Below are positions 12,801-25,700 of a DNA stretch of 64,000 nucleotides, piece after piece. Within the stretch, counting starts at the first letter, position 1; each line of letters begins with the position of its first letter. The stretch spans positions 5,218,687 through 5,282,686 of the forward strand of contig CM022676.1 of assembly GCA_012295275.1 (NCBI GenBank), in the 5' to 3' direction. This stretch comes from Chrysomallon squamiferum (taxonomy: Eukaryota > Mollusca > Gastropoda > Neomphalida > Peltospiridae). Both the position numbers and the translations under genes were made by a program. Under the pieces are notes generated by a model. It worked only from the letters and a program-made list of their open reading frames with translations. It was not told where the DNA came from and made no database searches.

Positions 12801-14274
12801 AACTATTTTGTTACTACAAGATGATTCCATTTTTTTTTTTTTATATATATTTTAAAATATTTCATTACGGTTAAGTATATTTCAGAAATAAAAAAATTAA
12901 ACTCATTTTTAAGTATATAAGATTTTCTGCTTTTGATTTGGAAAATATTTTAAGATCATTTGTAATAAGTTGAATAAATACACTGTAGACTCAAAAAAGA
13001 GAAGGAAGAAGAACGAAGACTGGAAGAAGATAATTCATTTAAACTGGTGCAGCCTAGAGATCCAATTACAGGGGAGACAACTGAGGAAGTTCTACTCCGA
13101 GAACAAATGGAACAGATGAAAATTAAGGAGACTCTCATGAAATTAAACGAAGAGAAGAAAAAGGCAAGAGAAATGAAAAGGTACAGAATATTATCCATTT
13201 TCTTTTTTATTTAATAAAACTAAGCCAAAAGTATTGACAGAAATGTATTATTATAATAGCACTGAAGTTTTGAAATATATTTTGTGACCGTTTCCATAAA
13301 ATATTATTAACTTAAGATTTTTTAGAATTTTTTAGGATAATTCTGGGCAATAAAACCTCAAATTATTTTTATTTTATTCTCGTTTGTGATTTCAGTATTA
13401 TTTCAGATTCCTGTTTTTATTATTTTTGTTTATTTATTGACTTTAATTTTTGTTTTAATTATTATTTTTCTATTTTTTTTTTTTTTATTATTTAATTTTT
13501 TTAATTTATTTATATTATTATTTTTATATAGATATGTGGACGCATTAAGACACAGACTTCAAGAGAAAGTGAGAAATCGTGGAATTCAGATTCCACCTTT
13601 GTGTTGCTGTGGAGATAGTGTGTGGGACACTAACCCAGACACATGTGCCAACAACTGTTACTTTTACAGAAACCCCAGGGGTGAGTTTTTATTAACTGTT
13701 AAATAAATTAAATAACTGTTCACTATTTACATGGAAATATTCCAGTGGATTTTAATAACCTTTTTTTTTATTACCCCCTCCCCAGAAGAAAACCAATGTT
13801 AAAGTACTTTTAATATCTAAAAAAAATAAAAAATTGTGAATTTAAAATAATATTCAAAATAACTAATCTTTTTGTTGGTAGTAAACTCGTATTTTGTAGG
13901 GAAAAAATGCAAACCAACCGAAAGAAGATATAAGTGTCAGATTTATTGTTGTTTTACTTAAGTTCAAAAATCATTTTTATATTTATTTTTCTTTAAAACT
14001 ATTCAGCAGTTTGAAACTCATTAAATATAGAAATTCTGTGTCTGTATTATATAATATTTGTGTCTGTATTATAACCTGTTCATTTACAACTGTATTAACT
14101 TACTCCAACTTTTTTATTTAAACAGAACATATTCATAATTTTAAAGATTTCTTACAGCATACTATTTACTATAGTAACTCCCCTGTACATGGTGTTGTTA
14201 ATAGTTTATTATTTTTTATTTCAGCTTATGCCAAAGCTCTCCAGTCTCTATTGGTGTCCTGTGAAGTAGTGTGA
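6899..14274 (+). CDS. CCDC15: CCDC15 orthologue, 11 coding exons, 459 aa
   Basis: Centriole-associated coiled-coil protein; the vertebrate family member is reported in the centriole lumen and in ciliogenesis. Exons: 6899-7063, 7759-7908, 8401-8533, 9065-9120, 9855-9971, 10652-10736, 11326-11424, 12184-12367, 12989-13180, 13532-13680 and 14225-14274. All phases are consistent, giving 459 aa, about half the human length; the long human middle section is missing. Recognisable parts are VGAWVQPA near residue 36, a basic Glu/Lys coiled coil (about 58-105), a helical block with QQEVEKRRLQNQQALYRRLF and FMDIEREQVKEN (about 290-330), another Glu/Lys helix (about 335-400), and a Cys-rich C terminus CCCGDSVWDTNPDTCANNCY ending in YAKALQSLLVSCEVV. 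The start is the first ATG (ACATGGCG context) of the exon carrying the conserved N terminus. Confidence 0.92.
10240..10651. repeat. Degenerate tandem repeat upstream of CCDC15 exon 6
   Basis: About 2.5 units of 150-200 bp share 'agtttac(t/a)agcata' and 'tttttaattattatttta' (near 10251, 10408 and 10609). Each is followed by an AG-type site resembling the real exon 6 acceptor. The block around 10520-10550 weakly resembles the exon start itself. Confidence 0.55.
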
Positions 14275-14577
14275 CATTGTAGCATCAACAAAACCAATAT
14301 TACCATCTAAAAACATTCAAAATAGCATGAATAGAGTATTATCATCTATTCTGTATATTAACTCAAAGCTTTAAAAAAAGAACTTTCTTTAAATCCTCAA
14401 TTTTTAAAACAAACATGTTGATTACTGTTTTTATTATTAGCAAAAGATTGTGTAAATTTCATAACTGTGGAGGAAACAAATGTATTATTAAATTACTGTA
14501 AAATAATTTCTATAACGTTTTAATTCCTGATGCATTCAGTCAGTGTAGGAAAACAATTGTGTGAAAGTGTTTAGTCA

Positions 14578-14583
14578 AATAAA
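14578..14583 (+). terminator. Candidate poly(A) signal of CCDC15
   Basis: AATAAA lies about 300 bp past the CCDC15 stop codon and is followed within 40 bp by a T-rich stretch. This is a normal 3' UTR length and the best candidate before the convergent RBM7 gene. Confidence 0.5.
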
Positions 14584-15596
14584 AATTATGCAGATCCTGC
14601 AATCATCATTCAGTTGTTTTTTGTTGACATTTCTTTTTTCTTCTTCTTTTTCTTTGTGTTAGTGTCTTTGGTAACATTTAAAATGGAATATTAAGATTTC
14701 TTTGATCACCAGACAGACTACTGGAAAGGTGTCTAGAAGGTTGTGAGGAGGAGTGAAGCATGACAATTTGCAGGGTCAATCCTCGAAATTCTTATTTGAC
14801 GTTTTCATCTCAACTGCTCGTAGCAAATGAGTTTACACATACACATGCACTAGAATGATTGATCTAAAAAAACCTTCAAATAACTAGAAATAATCCACTG
14901 GATACATTAAAAGGGATGGATACTGCAAACCTCTGCCACTTGTGAAAGCTATCCATCATCAAATCCATCAATAAATCAGCTATTATTATTTATGGCAATA
15001 TATTCTGACAGGAAAAAAAAGACACACAAAAACACAACAAACAAATTCACTGTGAATATGAACCTCAGTAAAAGTAAATAACTTTTTTTTTTTTTGTGGA
15101 AATTTTGGATGTAAAACAATATGACTGCACCATGAAAAATATGACTCAACTGAATCAAGTAAAAAAGATGTCAAAAATGATTTTTCGGTTGTTGGTTTCT
15201 AAATTACACCACGAGAAAAAAAAAAAAAAAAAAAAAAAAAAAAGAAATTGTAGGTATCACTGTATATTTTTCAAAGTATAAGCTTAGTTTAGAAAAATGT
15301 TCTAGAACTTCCAGATCTAATATCCTCTTAAAAATTCCTTTTAACATAAAGGGCAAATTTTTTTTACAAATACCTAATTCATGTCATGTAACAAAAGACA
15401 TATTTACAGAATCATTTTCTTTCTGAAACTGGGGGAAAAAATATGGAAAATAATAGCATATAGATCTGCATTTAACATTGTTAAATAGCATAGAAAAAAA
15501 AAAAGGGAGGAAAAAAAAAGTGATGTAACATTAATACAACCATTAATACAAATTAAAAACAATTCTGTCGATCCGCAGTTTAAAAACGAATGCAGC
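14584..15596. other. Convergent CCDC15/RBM7 3' region
   Basis: This is probably mostly RBM7 3' UTR on the minus strand. It holds a poly-A tract at about 15217-15243 and T-rich runs. No additional coding exon is recognised, and no clear minus-strand AATAAA was found, so the RBM7 3' end is undefined. Confidence 0.5.
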
Positions 15597-16805
15597 CTAA
15601 TATCGCCGCCTCTGACTCAGGGATGATTGCCGTGGTTGCATTCCCCTGTCATACCTGTCATAATTGTGTTGTCTGTGGGCTCTGAGCGAAAGGCCCTGCT
15701 GGCTTAAAAGTCTTTGTCTTCTAAGCTCCAGCGAAATTGGATCCATCCTTTCTGGCTGGAATTGCGGACCACCGGGATAACCAACAGAGTTTAACAATAT
15801 CTGACCAACCTCTGCAGGCAATGGCGACATAACGGGTGAACGATCGCTTTCAGTCACCAGCCTACCTCTGTCAGAGGTATCACTGCCATGTGACCTGTGA
15901 TGGTGCGAATGATTTTCATACTGGTCATATTTTGACCTGCCTTCCAATCTGTCTCTTGAACTAGATCTGTCGCGGTCATGATCGTATGATCGATCTTTGT
16001 GATCAGACCGTCCGTGTCTGTAACTGGGTTGATACTGAGGACTTCTAAATGGAGGATATTCCCCCATTCTTGTTGGAGTGTTGTCTTGCCAAGAAGATGA
16101 TCGTTGGTATGGTGGTGTGCCTGCCCCTGGGTAAATTGCTTCTTGAGCATCACCATAAGGACTCGAGTAGGGAGAGCTGTGAGAAGAGCCAGTTCTAGGT
16201 TGTAATCGTAATGTCTGACCATGTAACTGAATTCCTTCCATCACCTTTATGCTGTATGGAACAGAATCTTCATGGCGGAATGTAACAAACGCAAATTTTT
16301 TCTTTTTGCCATCCTTTTCCTTTGGAATAGTTACTTTCTCTAAAGGACCAGCCTGAAATGAAATAAATACTATATACACTTATAGCTGTAATAAGATCAG
16401 TCAGAAATCATATTATGATCATGAATGAATCTCAAAAATAAACATTTTAAATCAATACAGTTTCACTGTTTTAATATACACGTCAATACTAGTATAAGTA
16501 TTAATATATCATTTTTTTTTTTTTTTTTTACTTTTATTATTATTTATTTTTTTATTTATTTATTTATTTTTTTATAAATATAGTAAATACGAACTAGAAT
16601 TTGAAGAAATTCCCTTCTCGAGCCAAGTTTCATTATTAGGTAATACCCAAAATTAAATAAATTAAACTAACACTTTCTATATAACATTAATCAGTAGTAG
16701 ATGTACTTCGATTTCACAAACCTGAAGGAATAATTCGTATAAAAGTTCCTCGGTTGTTTTATCAGTTAATCCACCAACAAATAAAGTTCGTTCAGAATCC
16801 GACAT
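15597..16805 (-). CDS. RBM7: RBM7-like RRM protein, 2 exons, 279 aa
   Basis: RNA-binding subunit of the nuclear exosome targeting (NEXT) complex in animals, acting with MTR4 and ZCCHC8 on noncoding transcripts. Exon 1 is 16805-16722 (28 aa) and exon 2 is 16352-15597 (251 aa plus TAG), joined in phase 0. The single N-terminal RRM shows RNP2 LFVGGL (8-13) and RNP1 KKFAFVTF (46-53). The stretch SVPYSIKVMEGIQLHGQTLR and the following GSSHSS agree with RBM7/RBM11. The C-terminal half is low-complexity Ser/Arg/Asp/His/Tyr-rich, with RD and DR repeats (about 125-185), typical of the disordered RBM7 tail. The start is the ATG five residues before the RRM (SDSERTLF). RBM7 and RBM11 are vertebrate paralogues, so this gene probably represents their common ancestor. 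Confidence 0.9.
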
Positions 16806-16936
16806 TTTTAATTTCTTGTAATTCCCTCCTCTTTCAGATGCACCAAGGTTGCCAGATCTAAAATGCTGAAAGACTAAATCTGCATATAAATGATTAATTT
16901 ATCATGATTGTGATTATTTTTATGATTATGAAGATG

Positions 16937-16980
<44 letters not shown>

Positions 16981-17395
16981 AAACTGAAACACTTTTTAGT
17001 GTAATATATTTAATGATTTTTTTTATTAATATTGTTACTATATACATTTACAAAAAAATAAATTAAAAATACGATAATAAGACATAATTTATTATATTAC
17101 ATTACATTATTATGCAATTATATGACATCATTAACCCATTAATGATAAGTCATAAACTTTCTTCTCTTTAGTAGCCCAAGTCAACATAGCTTATTTAAAA
17201 TGCATCCCATAAACTTGATAAAGAAGAAGAAACTCAAAAATTGAGTAGCGCTGAGCTTTTAGAAGTAGTACAAACCGCTACATGTACTCAGTATTGCACC
17301 CAACTAATTTCTGATACGGGTCCACAAGCATGGATAATTTAGGCACTGAATTTGTTAAAGAACGTATTATTCATAATCCATGATGACCTTTTCTA

Positions 17396-17435
<40 letters not shown>

Positions 17436-19139
17436 TTAAAAATATGTTTGAAAGCGGACATTCGTGGGAATGGACATGCTAAAAAAGGATTAAATTATAT
17501 CTGCAGCTGATTTGTCGGTGACAGAGAGAGAAAAATATATATTTGTTTTAAATTAATTGTTAAATATTTCTTTTTTAAATTCTTTAAGCAGCATGTTGAT
17601 TATGTTTTGCATTACAAAATTTACATAGTAACATTGTTGTATATAATTTATAATTTCTATTTCGTTCATCTGTACCACGTGACCAACCACATTGTTTTGA
17701 CGTTAGTACCTGTGAAATTTAAAAAGAGAGAAACTATTACGTTAATAGAAATAGTTCCAGATATATTCGCCTTTGCTTGTCTTTATAGTATTTTATACTG
17801 ACAATAAGGTTGTAGAGAATGTAATAATTGAATTATAAATATTTTGATAATTTAAAAAAAAAAATAATAACAATAATAATAATAACTTTGACATAAGTGT
17901 AGTAATTTATGTGTTGCAGACGATGGAATCTGCAGCATGCGTGATGAAAACAAAATTATTACATTTCGTTACGCTTGATAAGCAGGTATTAAAATTAAAA
18001 CGTAATCCTTGTATTTTCATAATATAGTCTTTCTTTTTTTCATTATTAATTAGTTTTAATTTTAATGGTAAATTAAAGAGCTTGATTAAATTAACTTTTA
18101 AAATAACGGATATTTCCGATATTGCAACTGCCATCACAGTTAGTTCACATGACGACAGCAAATGCAGCATCACGAAGTCAACATCAGTTACAGTGATGGA
18201 AAGAATGAAAAGAGAGAGAAAGAGAAAAAAATAATAACAACTTTTAGAACAATGTCTTTCACAGAAGAAACAGCAACAACAAACTGAATAAAATTTAAAA
18301 CCCCCTCCCACTAAACGCATCTGGAGTGTTTATTGTTTATTATTGCCTAGTATTTATTTATTTGTTTGTTTGTTTAATTGTTTATTATATTGTTATTATT
18401 TATTATTATTATTATTATTTTTTTACTATTCAAAATTTATATATTCAAAACTATATAAAATTGTTTATGTAAATTTTAAACAGCACCCAGTTTACTTTCA
18501 TTTCAAGCCATTGCCACTCATCTCAAGAATCTAATAAAATTAATAAAATTGTATAAATTTACTTATAAAGTATGTTTAAAAGGCAATATTGCAAATTTCA
18601 GTGTCAAAATAAAATGTAAATTAGAATATTTTGTTGTTGAAAATAAGACAAAATAAATATAAATGCTTATCTCATAAACAAGATTAGAATTTAAAATATA
18701 GCAGCTGCAAATTCCTAAAAATAATATTTAAAAATAAATAAATAAAAATATAAATAATAAAAAAGAGATTTTTGCTGTTTTTAATGATAGCCTTTATAGC
18801 ATTGGTATTATGTAATGATTTAGTATCTGTCAGTCTGTGTGTGGGAAGAAGTATGTGTGTGTGTCTGTGTGTTCATGTGTGTGTGTCTGTGTAACATAAA
18901 TTGTTTAACAAAGTAATTTTATCTAGTAGAAATTTTTCAAAGAATAACAATGAAACAGAACATAAAAATCCCTTGGAAATTGAGATCCTGTGTAGCTTCC
19001 AGCCTCAATTTTTTACTAATATTAGCTGAGCATATGTGGTCCATCTATTACTCATTTAAAATCAACATATATTCATGATTTATTATTATTATTATTATTA
19101 TTATTATGTTTATGATTATGATTATTATTATCATTTATT

Positions 19140-19172
<33 letters not shown>

Positions 19173-19239
19173 CAATTCTTTTTTGTTTAAGATAGCAACC
19201 ATCCGATACTAGATCAAAGAGTTAGTATTCAAAACAAAC
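16806..19239. other. Gene-poor intergenic DNA between RBM7 and the 19.2-kb gene
   Basis: It contains (ATT)n at about 16936-16979 and 17396-17436, a (GT)n-like block near 18838-18893, a pure poly-T run at about 19142-19172, and an E-box CACGTG at 17676-17681. The 137-codon minus-strand frame near 17907-18320 has no recognisable domain. No conserved exon is seen. Promoters of RBM7 and of the downstream gene should lie at its ends. Confidence 0.6.
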
Positions 19240-20612
19240 ATGTCGAAGTGGGAAGGTTTGAAAAGCATGGTCAGAGGGAACACCACCATCAGTCTGGATG
19301 AAAGACGAGAAAGTGCTGTGGCCGTATTGCGTAATCGCAGGAGAATTACAAGTGGACAGATCACGATAGTGGAAACTGAAGTAAGTTATTTACAGATTTG
19401 TTTACACATTCTGAAAATCATGAAAACTGGAAAAATAGCATGAGTGTATGCTGCCAAAGTTATTAATTTTTTCAGGGAATAAAAAATAATAATAAAAAAA
19501 ATAAATAAAGTTGAATACTAATTATATTTCAGTTACTGTAGTACTGGAATGGCTAAATAGGCCATTACAAAACTTTCAAAATGATGGTGAACCTTGAAAT
19601 GTCCTACAAATATACCTGAATTCAATATATTTACACTTATACATTTATAATAATTATGTTAGAATAAATGTCTGATTGTCAAACACTGGCAGAATGTCAA
19701 ATATTAAAAAAATAAAAAATAAATATCCAATAATAAGGAGAAGGCAAATATGGGATATAAGAAATGCAGTTAATATGGGATTCAAGTATAAGTTTGAAAT
19801 CTATTAATTTTTGTTGATATTCTTCAGTTACTGTTATATAGCTACTTTTTTTTTTTTTTTAACACTCACACACATTACAGAAATCAATTCACTTAGTTAA
19901 CTGAACACTGTATTGTAAACTATATATAATTTCAGCAAATGCATGGGTGTTGAATATGATTATTTAAAAAAATATTTTTAAATTTTTATTTTTATTTCTC
20001 TTTTTACTTGCCCTACTTTTTCACCCCCAAAAAAAAATTTATGTCTTGATCAATATTTGTCAGTCATAAAGTACTAGCAGACACATGAAGCTAATTTTTG
20101 CAGAAAAAGAAACTGATAAAATGTACCAAAACAGATATGTGTGCATTTCACAAAACACCCCTTATTGCTAACTGAAAAAGCATAGTTCACTTTGTAATGA
20201 CAATGAGCTTCCTCTCTGACATTATTTATATTGTCTTTAAATGATATCACTGAGATTCTAGCTTGAAAATTGACCACATGAATACAGAAGTTACCAAAAC
20301 ATTCATTACAATATTATAAATGAAATTCTAAGGAAAAACAAAAATAATAATAACGAGCAGTGAAAAAAATGACAGAAGCAAAGAGCATCAAAGCTGACAT
20401 ATAAATAAAACATGGCCTCTGAGAAAAATGACAGAGCAATCACAAACTGATTTGAATGGACTTTGAATAAAAGCTATAAACTCTGAAACAAAATTACCTA
20501 GTCCTGAAAATTCTTATAATAAAAATGGTATTGGAAACACAAGTTATAAAAATAGAAATTATAAACCAAGTCCCAGAGAAGTGCTTATAATAAAAACATA
20601 TATCAGAAATTG

Positions 20613-20686
<74 letters not shown>

Positions 20687-21501
20687 ATTATTATATCTGT
20701 GACAAAAATTTTAATAAAATTGTGTTTGAAATAAATCACAAATAATACAAACTGAGTGTTATTATTATTTAATTATATGAACAACATGAGTTGTTTTTGA
20801 GTATCACTATGTTTGATATGGCTTTGTTATTTTAAGTTATTGGTAATATATTATTGATTTTTAAGGTTGATGCGTCACAGTAAAATTAGGGCATTTAATT
20901 GCTAGTTTGAAATATGATCTAATTTTTTTCTAATAAAATAATTAAGTATATGTTTAAATTAGAATAAAAAAGTTACTTTAATAGAAAATATGTTGAGAAT
21001 TACATTTAAGAAAAATAAATATACATTCATTATATTTATCTATCTAGTAATGGCTTCTACAGTAAGGAATTAAATAAATAAATAATCAACTTTATGTCTC
21101 ATAAATTATTAGTTATTCTTTTTTATTTTTTTAAACTTTTTTTTTAAAAACTTTTAAAATAGTTTACCAATAATAGATAAATAAATGAATTATATCTAAC
21201 TAAAACTGTTAATATTTCAGATACTTTTCAAACAATTGTTTGGTTTATTTCTTCTCAAAGTAAATTTTTTTTTTTTGGGGGGGGTTCTAAAATATATTTC
21301 TGAGTGATATATCCCTGTCATAGAATATTTCGTACTGAGAGAAAAATTTTGTAAAAAAAAACAACCCCAAAAACTAAAAATATATATATATATATATAAA
21401 TAATAAATTAATTAATTAAAAACCAAAAATTAGAATAATTATAACTTTAATTGGTGTTTTTTTTTCAGTTGGAGAATGAAATGAGCGTACAGAAAGACTA
21501 A
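19240..21501 (+). CDS. Putative small two-exon gene (57 aa), or alternative DNAH8 leader
   Basis: Exon 1 (19240-19380) starts at an ATG in ACAAACATGTCG context and encodes 47 basic, Arg-rich residues (RRESAVAVLRNRRRITSGQI) before a good GTAAGT donor. Exon 2 (21469-21501) follows a strong pyrimidine-rich CAG acceptor and encodes LENEMSVQKD then TAA, in phase. The 57-aa product is predicted helical and is not a family I recognise. Exon 1 ends in phase 0 and could also splice to the DNAH8 exon at 23073, making it an alternative leader. The DNAH8 ATG at 21827 lies only about 325 bp past this stop, which fits a compact separate gene. No clear poly(A) signal was identified. Confidence 0.45.
20617..20682. 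repeat. (GA)n microsatellite, 33 units
   Basis: Uninterrupted AG dinucleotides, in the intron of the 19.2-kb gene. The minus strand reads as poly Ser-Leu, which is an artefact. Confidence 0.97.
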
Positions 21502-21681
21502 AAAAAAATCTCTTTTTCTTTTATTAATATATTATTTGACTGTAACAGTGAGATAGAAAGTAAATATATCGGCATTATTGGATTTAAATATACATAAATT
21601 CTTTAAAAAATCGCGAAAATGTTTACTGTTTGAATATCTTTTATTTATTTATTTATTTATTTTGAAACTGTCTTATTCATG

Positions 21682-21689
21682 TGACGTCA
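21682..21689. promoter_or_regulatory. Perfect CRE palindrome TGACGTCA upstream of DNAH8
   Basis: A full CREB/ATF/CREM consensus site lies about 138 bp before the DNAH8 ATG at 21827. Its position suits a proximal promoter element, and CREM-type factors drive many spermatid genes. Use in vivo is inferred. A GGTAAC sequence at about 21754 resembles half of an RFX X-box but has no clear partner half. Confidence 0.45.
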
Positions 21690-21826
21690 TAACAAAAGCC
21701 AGTCGGTTCGCATGCAATTTTTAGAATACCAATAGTTAATATTTCAGACGGGTAACGGAATAAACATAATCATATTACGTCTTTAAAACTTGTTGGTATA
21801 ATTGTTCAGACACATAATCACTCAAC

Positions 21827-22366
21827 ATGAATTACCGAAACACATCGGAAAGTTCGAAAACTGATCAGGTATTGTTTCCTAAAAGTACAATAATTAAGTT
21901 CGTTGTAACTGTGATTCATAATGCGAAAGTGTTTCGCATGCGTTTACTGATTCGCAAATTCAAATCCAAACCCAAATTTGATCCCATAGACTGCAGGAGC
22001 TAAAATAGAACATTTCTGATAATTAACTGAAATATTTTAATATTTAAATGTATTGTTTATATGCATACATACATGCATGTTTGATTCCGTTATATGTAAA
22101 TACATCTGGATCTAATTTTGCTATAGGAAGTATAAAAAAAAAAAAAAATTAATAATAATAATAATAAAAATAATAAAAATAATAATAATAATAATAATAA
22201 CCGCAGTAAATCGAATATATAAATAGTAATTCTTAAATATAAAATTATTTATGATAAAATATGCTGACGTCCGTTTCTTCTGCAAAAAAGTTGTAGAACC
22301 CCGACGTTATATAATGCAGTTATGTCCCTTATAATTATTTATGAAACTATAAAAGACGAAGCCAAG

Positions 22367-22397
<31 letters not shown>

Positions 22398-22431
22398 TAC
22401 ACAATGAACTCACTTATGTTTATTTTATTTA

Positions 22432-22478
<47 letters not shown>

Positions 22479-22665
22479 TTTGATACAGTTTGTTTGATGA
22501 TATTAATTAGTATCGCTTGAAAACAAAAAATAATAATAATAAAAAAGGATTGGTTATCTGCCGATATATTCTTGGTGACAATGCGAGGTGGTGGAGGAAT
22601 AATAATTAAAACTAAATAAAATAATAACTGAATAAATATATAAATAAATTCAACTCTCACATTAA

Positions 22666-22716
<51 letters not shown>

Positions 22717-25700
22717 TCATATTTATACTGGAAAATAATTTGATGAAATCAGATTTATATGTTATCAACACAACATAAAAATATCCCTTTTCACAAATAA
22801 ATTAATTTAAAATACAAACTGTTATAAAAAAAATAAAAAATAAAAATTTATTTCAAGCACTTGTTCTTAAAATTTCAGAATTATTTTTGATTTAGTGAAA
22901 ACCAAAAATATGTTTTATTCTTATTCTTATTATTATTATTCTCTCGTTTATTATGCCCTTACTTAGTTATATCATCTCTTGTTTATTATGCCCTTACCTA
23001 GTTATATCATCTCTTGTTTTTATAGGTAGTGCTATATTTACTGTAGTTTTAAAAACTTTATTAAAATTTCAGAATAAAGCTAAAACTCGGCGAGAGGCAC
23101 GAAAAGGTCGACTTGATCCAAGACATAGAATGATCATTCAGCATGTTGCAGAGAATTTAGGGTTAGATTCTAATGCAGTGGAAGAATTTATTATTGATAG
23201 TGAAGAGGTCAGAATCTTATTCTTCTGAAAATCTGTTTATCAAACATTATCTTTTAAGTTGCAGATTTACACCTACATGCCATGCTTTGGCACCTGTGAA
23301 TTCATTCAAGATGTTTGAAATAATTAAAATCCTGGGGGTCTTCATATTGGATTTGAGGGTCTATTTATGTTTATGCCTGTCAGCAGTAAAAAAACAAAAA
23401 ACAAGTAATTAATTGTCCCATTTGAAGTATATTATTTTGTACAGTTTTTTCTCTGAGGTAGATAGATAGCTGGAAAAGTATCTCACTGTTGTTATTATTA
23501 GTAGTAGTAGTATTTTTATTATTATTATTATTATTGCTTATTCTGGGTTCAAACACAAAAATAAAACTTTCGACCTTTGTCTTCCATCTTTCAGTTGAGA
23601 AAATTACTTGTTGCTCTATGTTTTGATTAATAAAATTTTCTGTTTACTGTCTGTTATTTCCAAATTAAGAACAATGTTTGTTTCTGTTAGGTTTTTTAAA
23701 ATTTATATCTGTTTATTTTAAGAGATATAATTACATCTGTACATGTCTCTTAATGACATATGTCTGTTTCTGTGTCTGTCTATCTGTATATCTATATTTG
23801 TGTATCTGTATATTTGCAAATATGAGACATATATCTATATTATACAAGATAATTTAAATAACTCTTATAATTTCTATAATTGTGGTAAACAATTAATTTA
23901 TTTTTATTTTTTATTTTGATCATTGTATTTGTTTTATCAATTTTTAAAATACATTTTCAAAAATTGACATTTCAGCATTTGACTTTATTTGACAAGTTTC
24001 TTGGCCAGGAAGGACATAAAGGGTTAAAGTTTTACTATCAAGAGGCACATATTCCTTCATTAATTGGTAAGTGTGTTAATATAATCTTATTAATTGATAC
24101 TAATTTTCAGTGCGTGTTGTGTAATTTATTTAACTACTTTTTAATTATTTAGTTATCTGTTTTATTTATTTAATGTTTAAAAATTATTAATTTATTTATT
24201 TATTGATTTTTTTAATTATTTTTTTTTTATTAAGTTATTGATTAATGTGTTTACTTCTTTTTTTAAAAATCTTTTTAAACTAGTTATTTACTTATATACT
24301 TTGTCAGATTTTTAAAAAGAAACAAATAATATTTGTTTAGGTCAGCAGAGGACTGACATTAACATTACATACCAAAAATGCTTAAATATGATATAACATC
24401 AGCCATTATAGTTAAATGCATATAAAAAACCCCACATAAATACATTATAATATTCTTTCAGTCAAATAATCTTTAAAAGAAACAAATACAAAATATCAGT
24501 CAAAAGTGTAGAAAAAGTTTTAGTCCATGATAACATGTCTACTTTTTAATAAGTAGAATGTCATCATATTTTTTTTCCAGAATGTGGCCGCACTTATGCT
24601 GGAATCAGAAAAGATGCACCCACAATGCGAGTGCTTTTAACATCTGGATCAATTATTCCTCTGACTGGTGTTTGTGTTTATTATTTGAAACTTAGAACAG
24701 ATGTAATCCTTACAACTACAAATTTATTCGACGTAAGTGATTAATTCATATAATCAGTCAGATTGTTTTTTTGTCAGGGTATTGACTACTGCCATAACAG
24801 TAAAAACTGGGCTTCCATACAAACATTACTGAAAGTAACTAAATACATTTTATGTAATATGAAGTTAACTGCTTTATTTGTTCCAATTTTTATATATTAG
24901 ATAGTATATGTGTATATTCTTTCAGGAGATTTTCTTTGAGAAACAACTAAATACATTTTATGTACTACCAAGTAACTGCTTTATTTGGAACATGTATATT
25001 TTTCAGGAACTTTTTTTTGGGAAACTGACCATTGATCATGAGAAAGGTATCCTGGGATCATTAGAAATGGTGATGAAAAATATCTATGAACCTGCACTAC
25101 ATAAGATGACCGTTAAATGGGGTGAACTAAATACTACTATAGGCAGACCAATGAGAACAGAGTTTCTGATCCATTATGAAAATTTCATTCAGTATCTTAA
25201 AAGTGAGACAAAAAATCTTTTTTATGTATAATACATAGCATCTGTCCATTTTCTGATACTAATATTTACTACATGTTTTTTTGTTTTGTTATGTGATATT
25301 TTTATAATAACATTTGTTATATGCTTTTTCTTTGTTATATGATATTTTGATAATAACATTTGTTATATGTTTTTTCTTTGTTATACAATATTTTGATAAT
25401 AATATCTATTATATATTTTTTCTTTGTGGTAAGATATTTTGATAAGACCATTTATAATATGTTATTTTGTAAACCGATTTGAAAAAAATCATTATATACT
25501 GAAGAAACAGTAATTCATATATTATTTTCTGATATCATTTTCTTAACAAATTTAAAAAAACAAAACATGATATGGTTATTAACTCTGCGTCTTCCAGAGA
25601 TTTTATTTTGGGTTATATTTTGTTAGGTGCTCAAGTTCATGCCTACGAAGTAGTGCAACTTGCAGAACTGAGCAGTGACAAAGTAAACTTGAAGAAGGTG

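Noticed and set aside
17907-18320. 137-codon minus-strand open frame in the RBM7 upstream region
   Set aside because: No recognisable domain, Cys/Phe/Leu-rich composition of AT-rich noncoding DNA, and no splice or promoter context supporting a gene.
20494-20739. Poly Ser-Leu protein on the minus strand
   Set aside because: Produced by the (GA)n microsatellite.
22397-22771. Long minus-strand frame rich in Leu and Ile
   Set aside because: It translates two (ATT)n microsatellites. The same applies to frames at 859-1087, 61433-61864 and 63650-63880.
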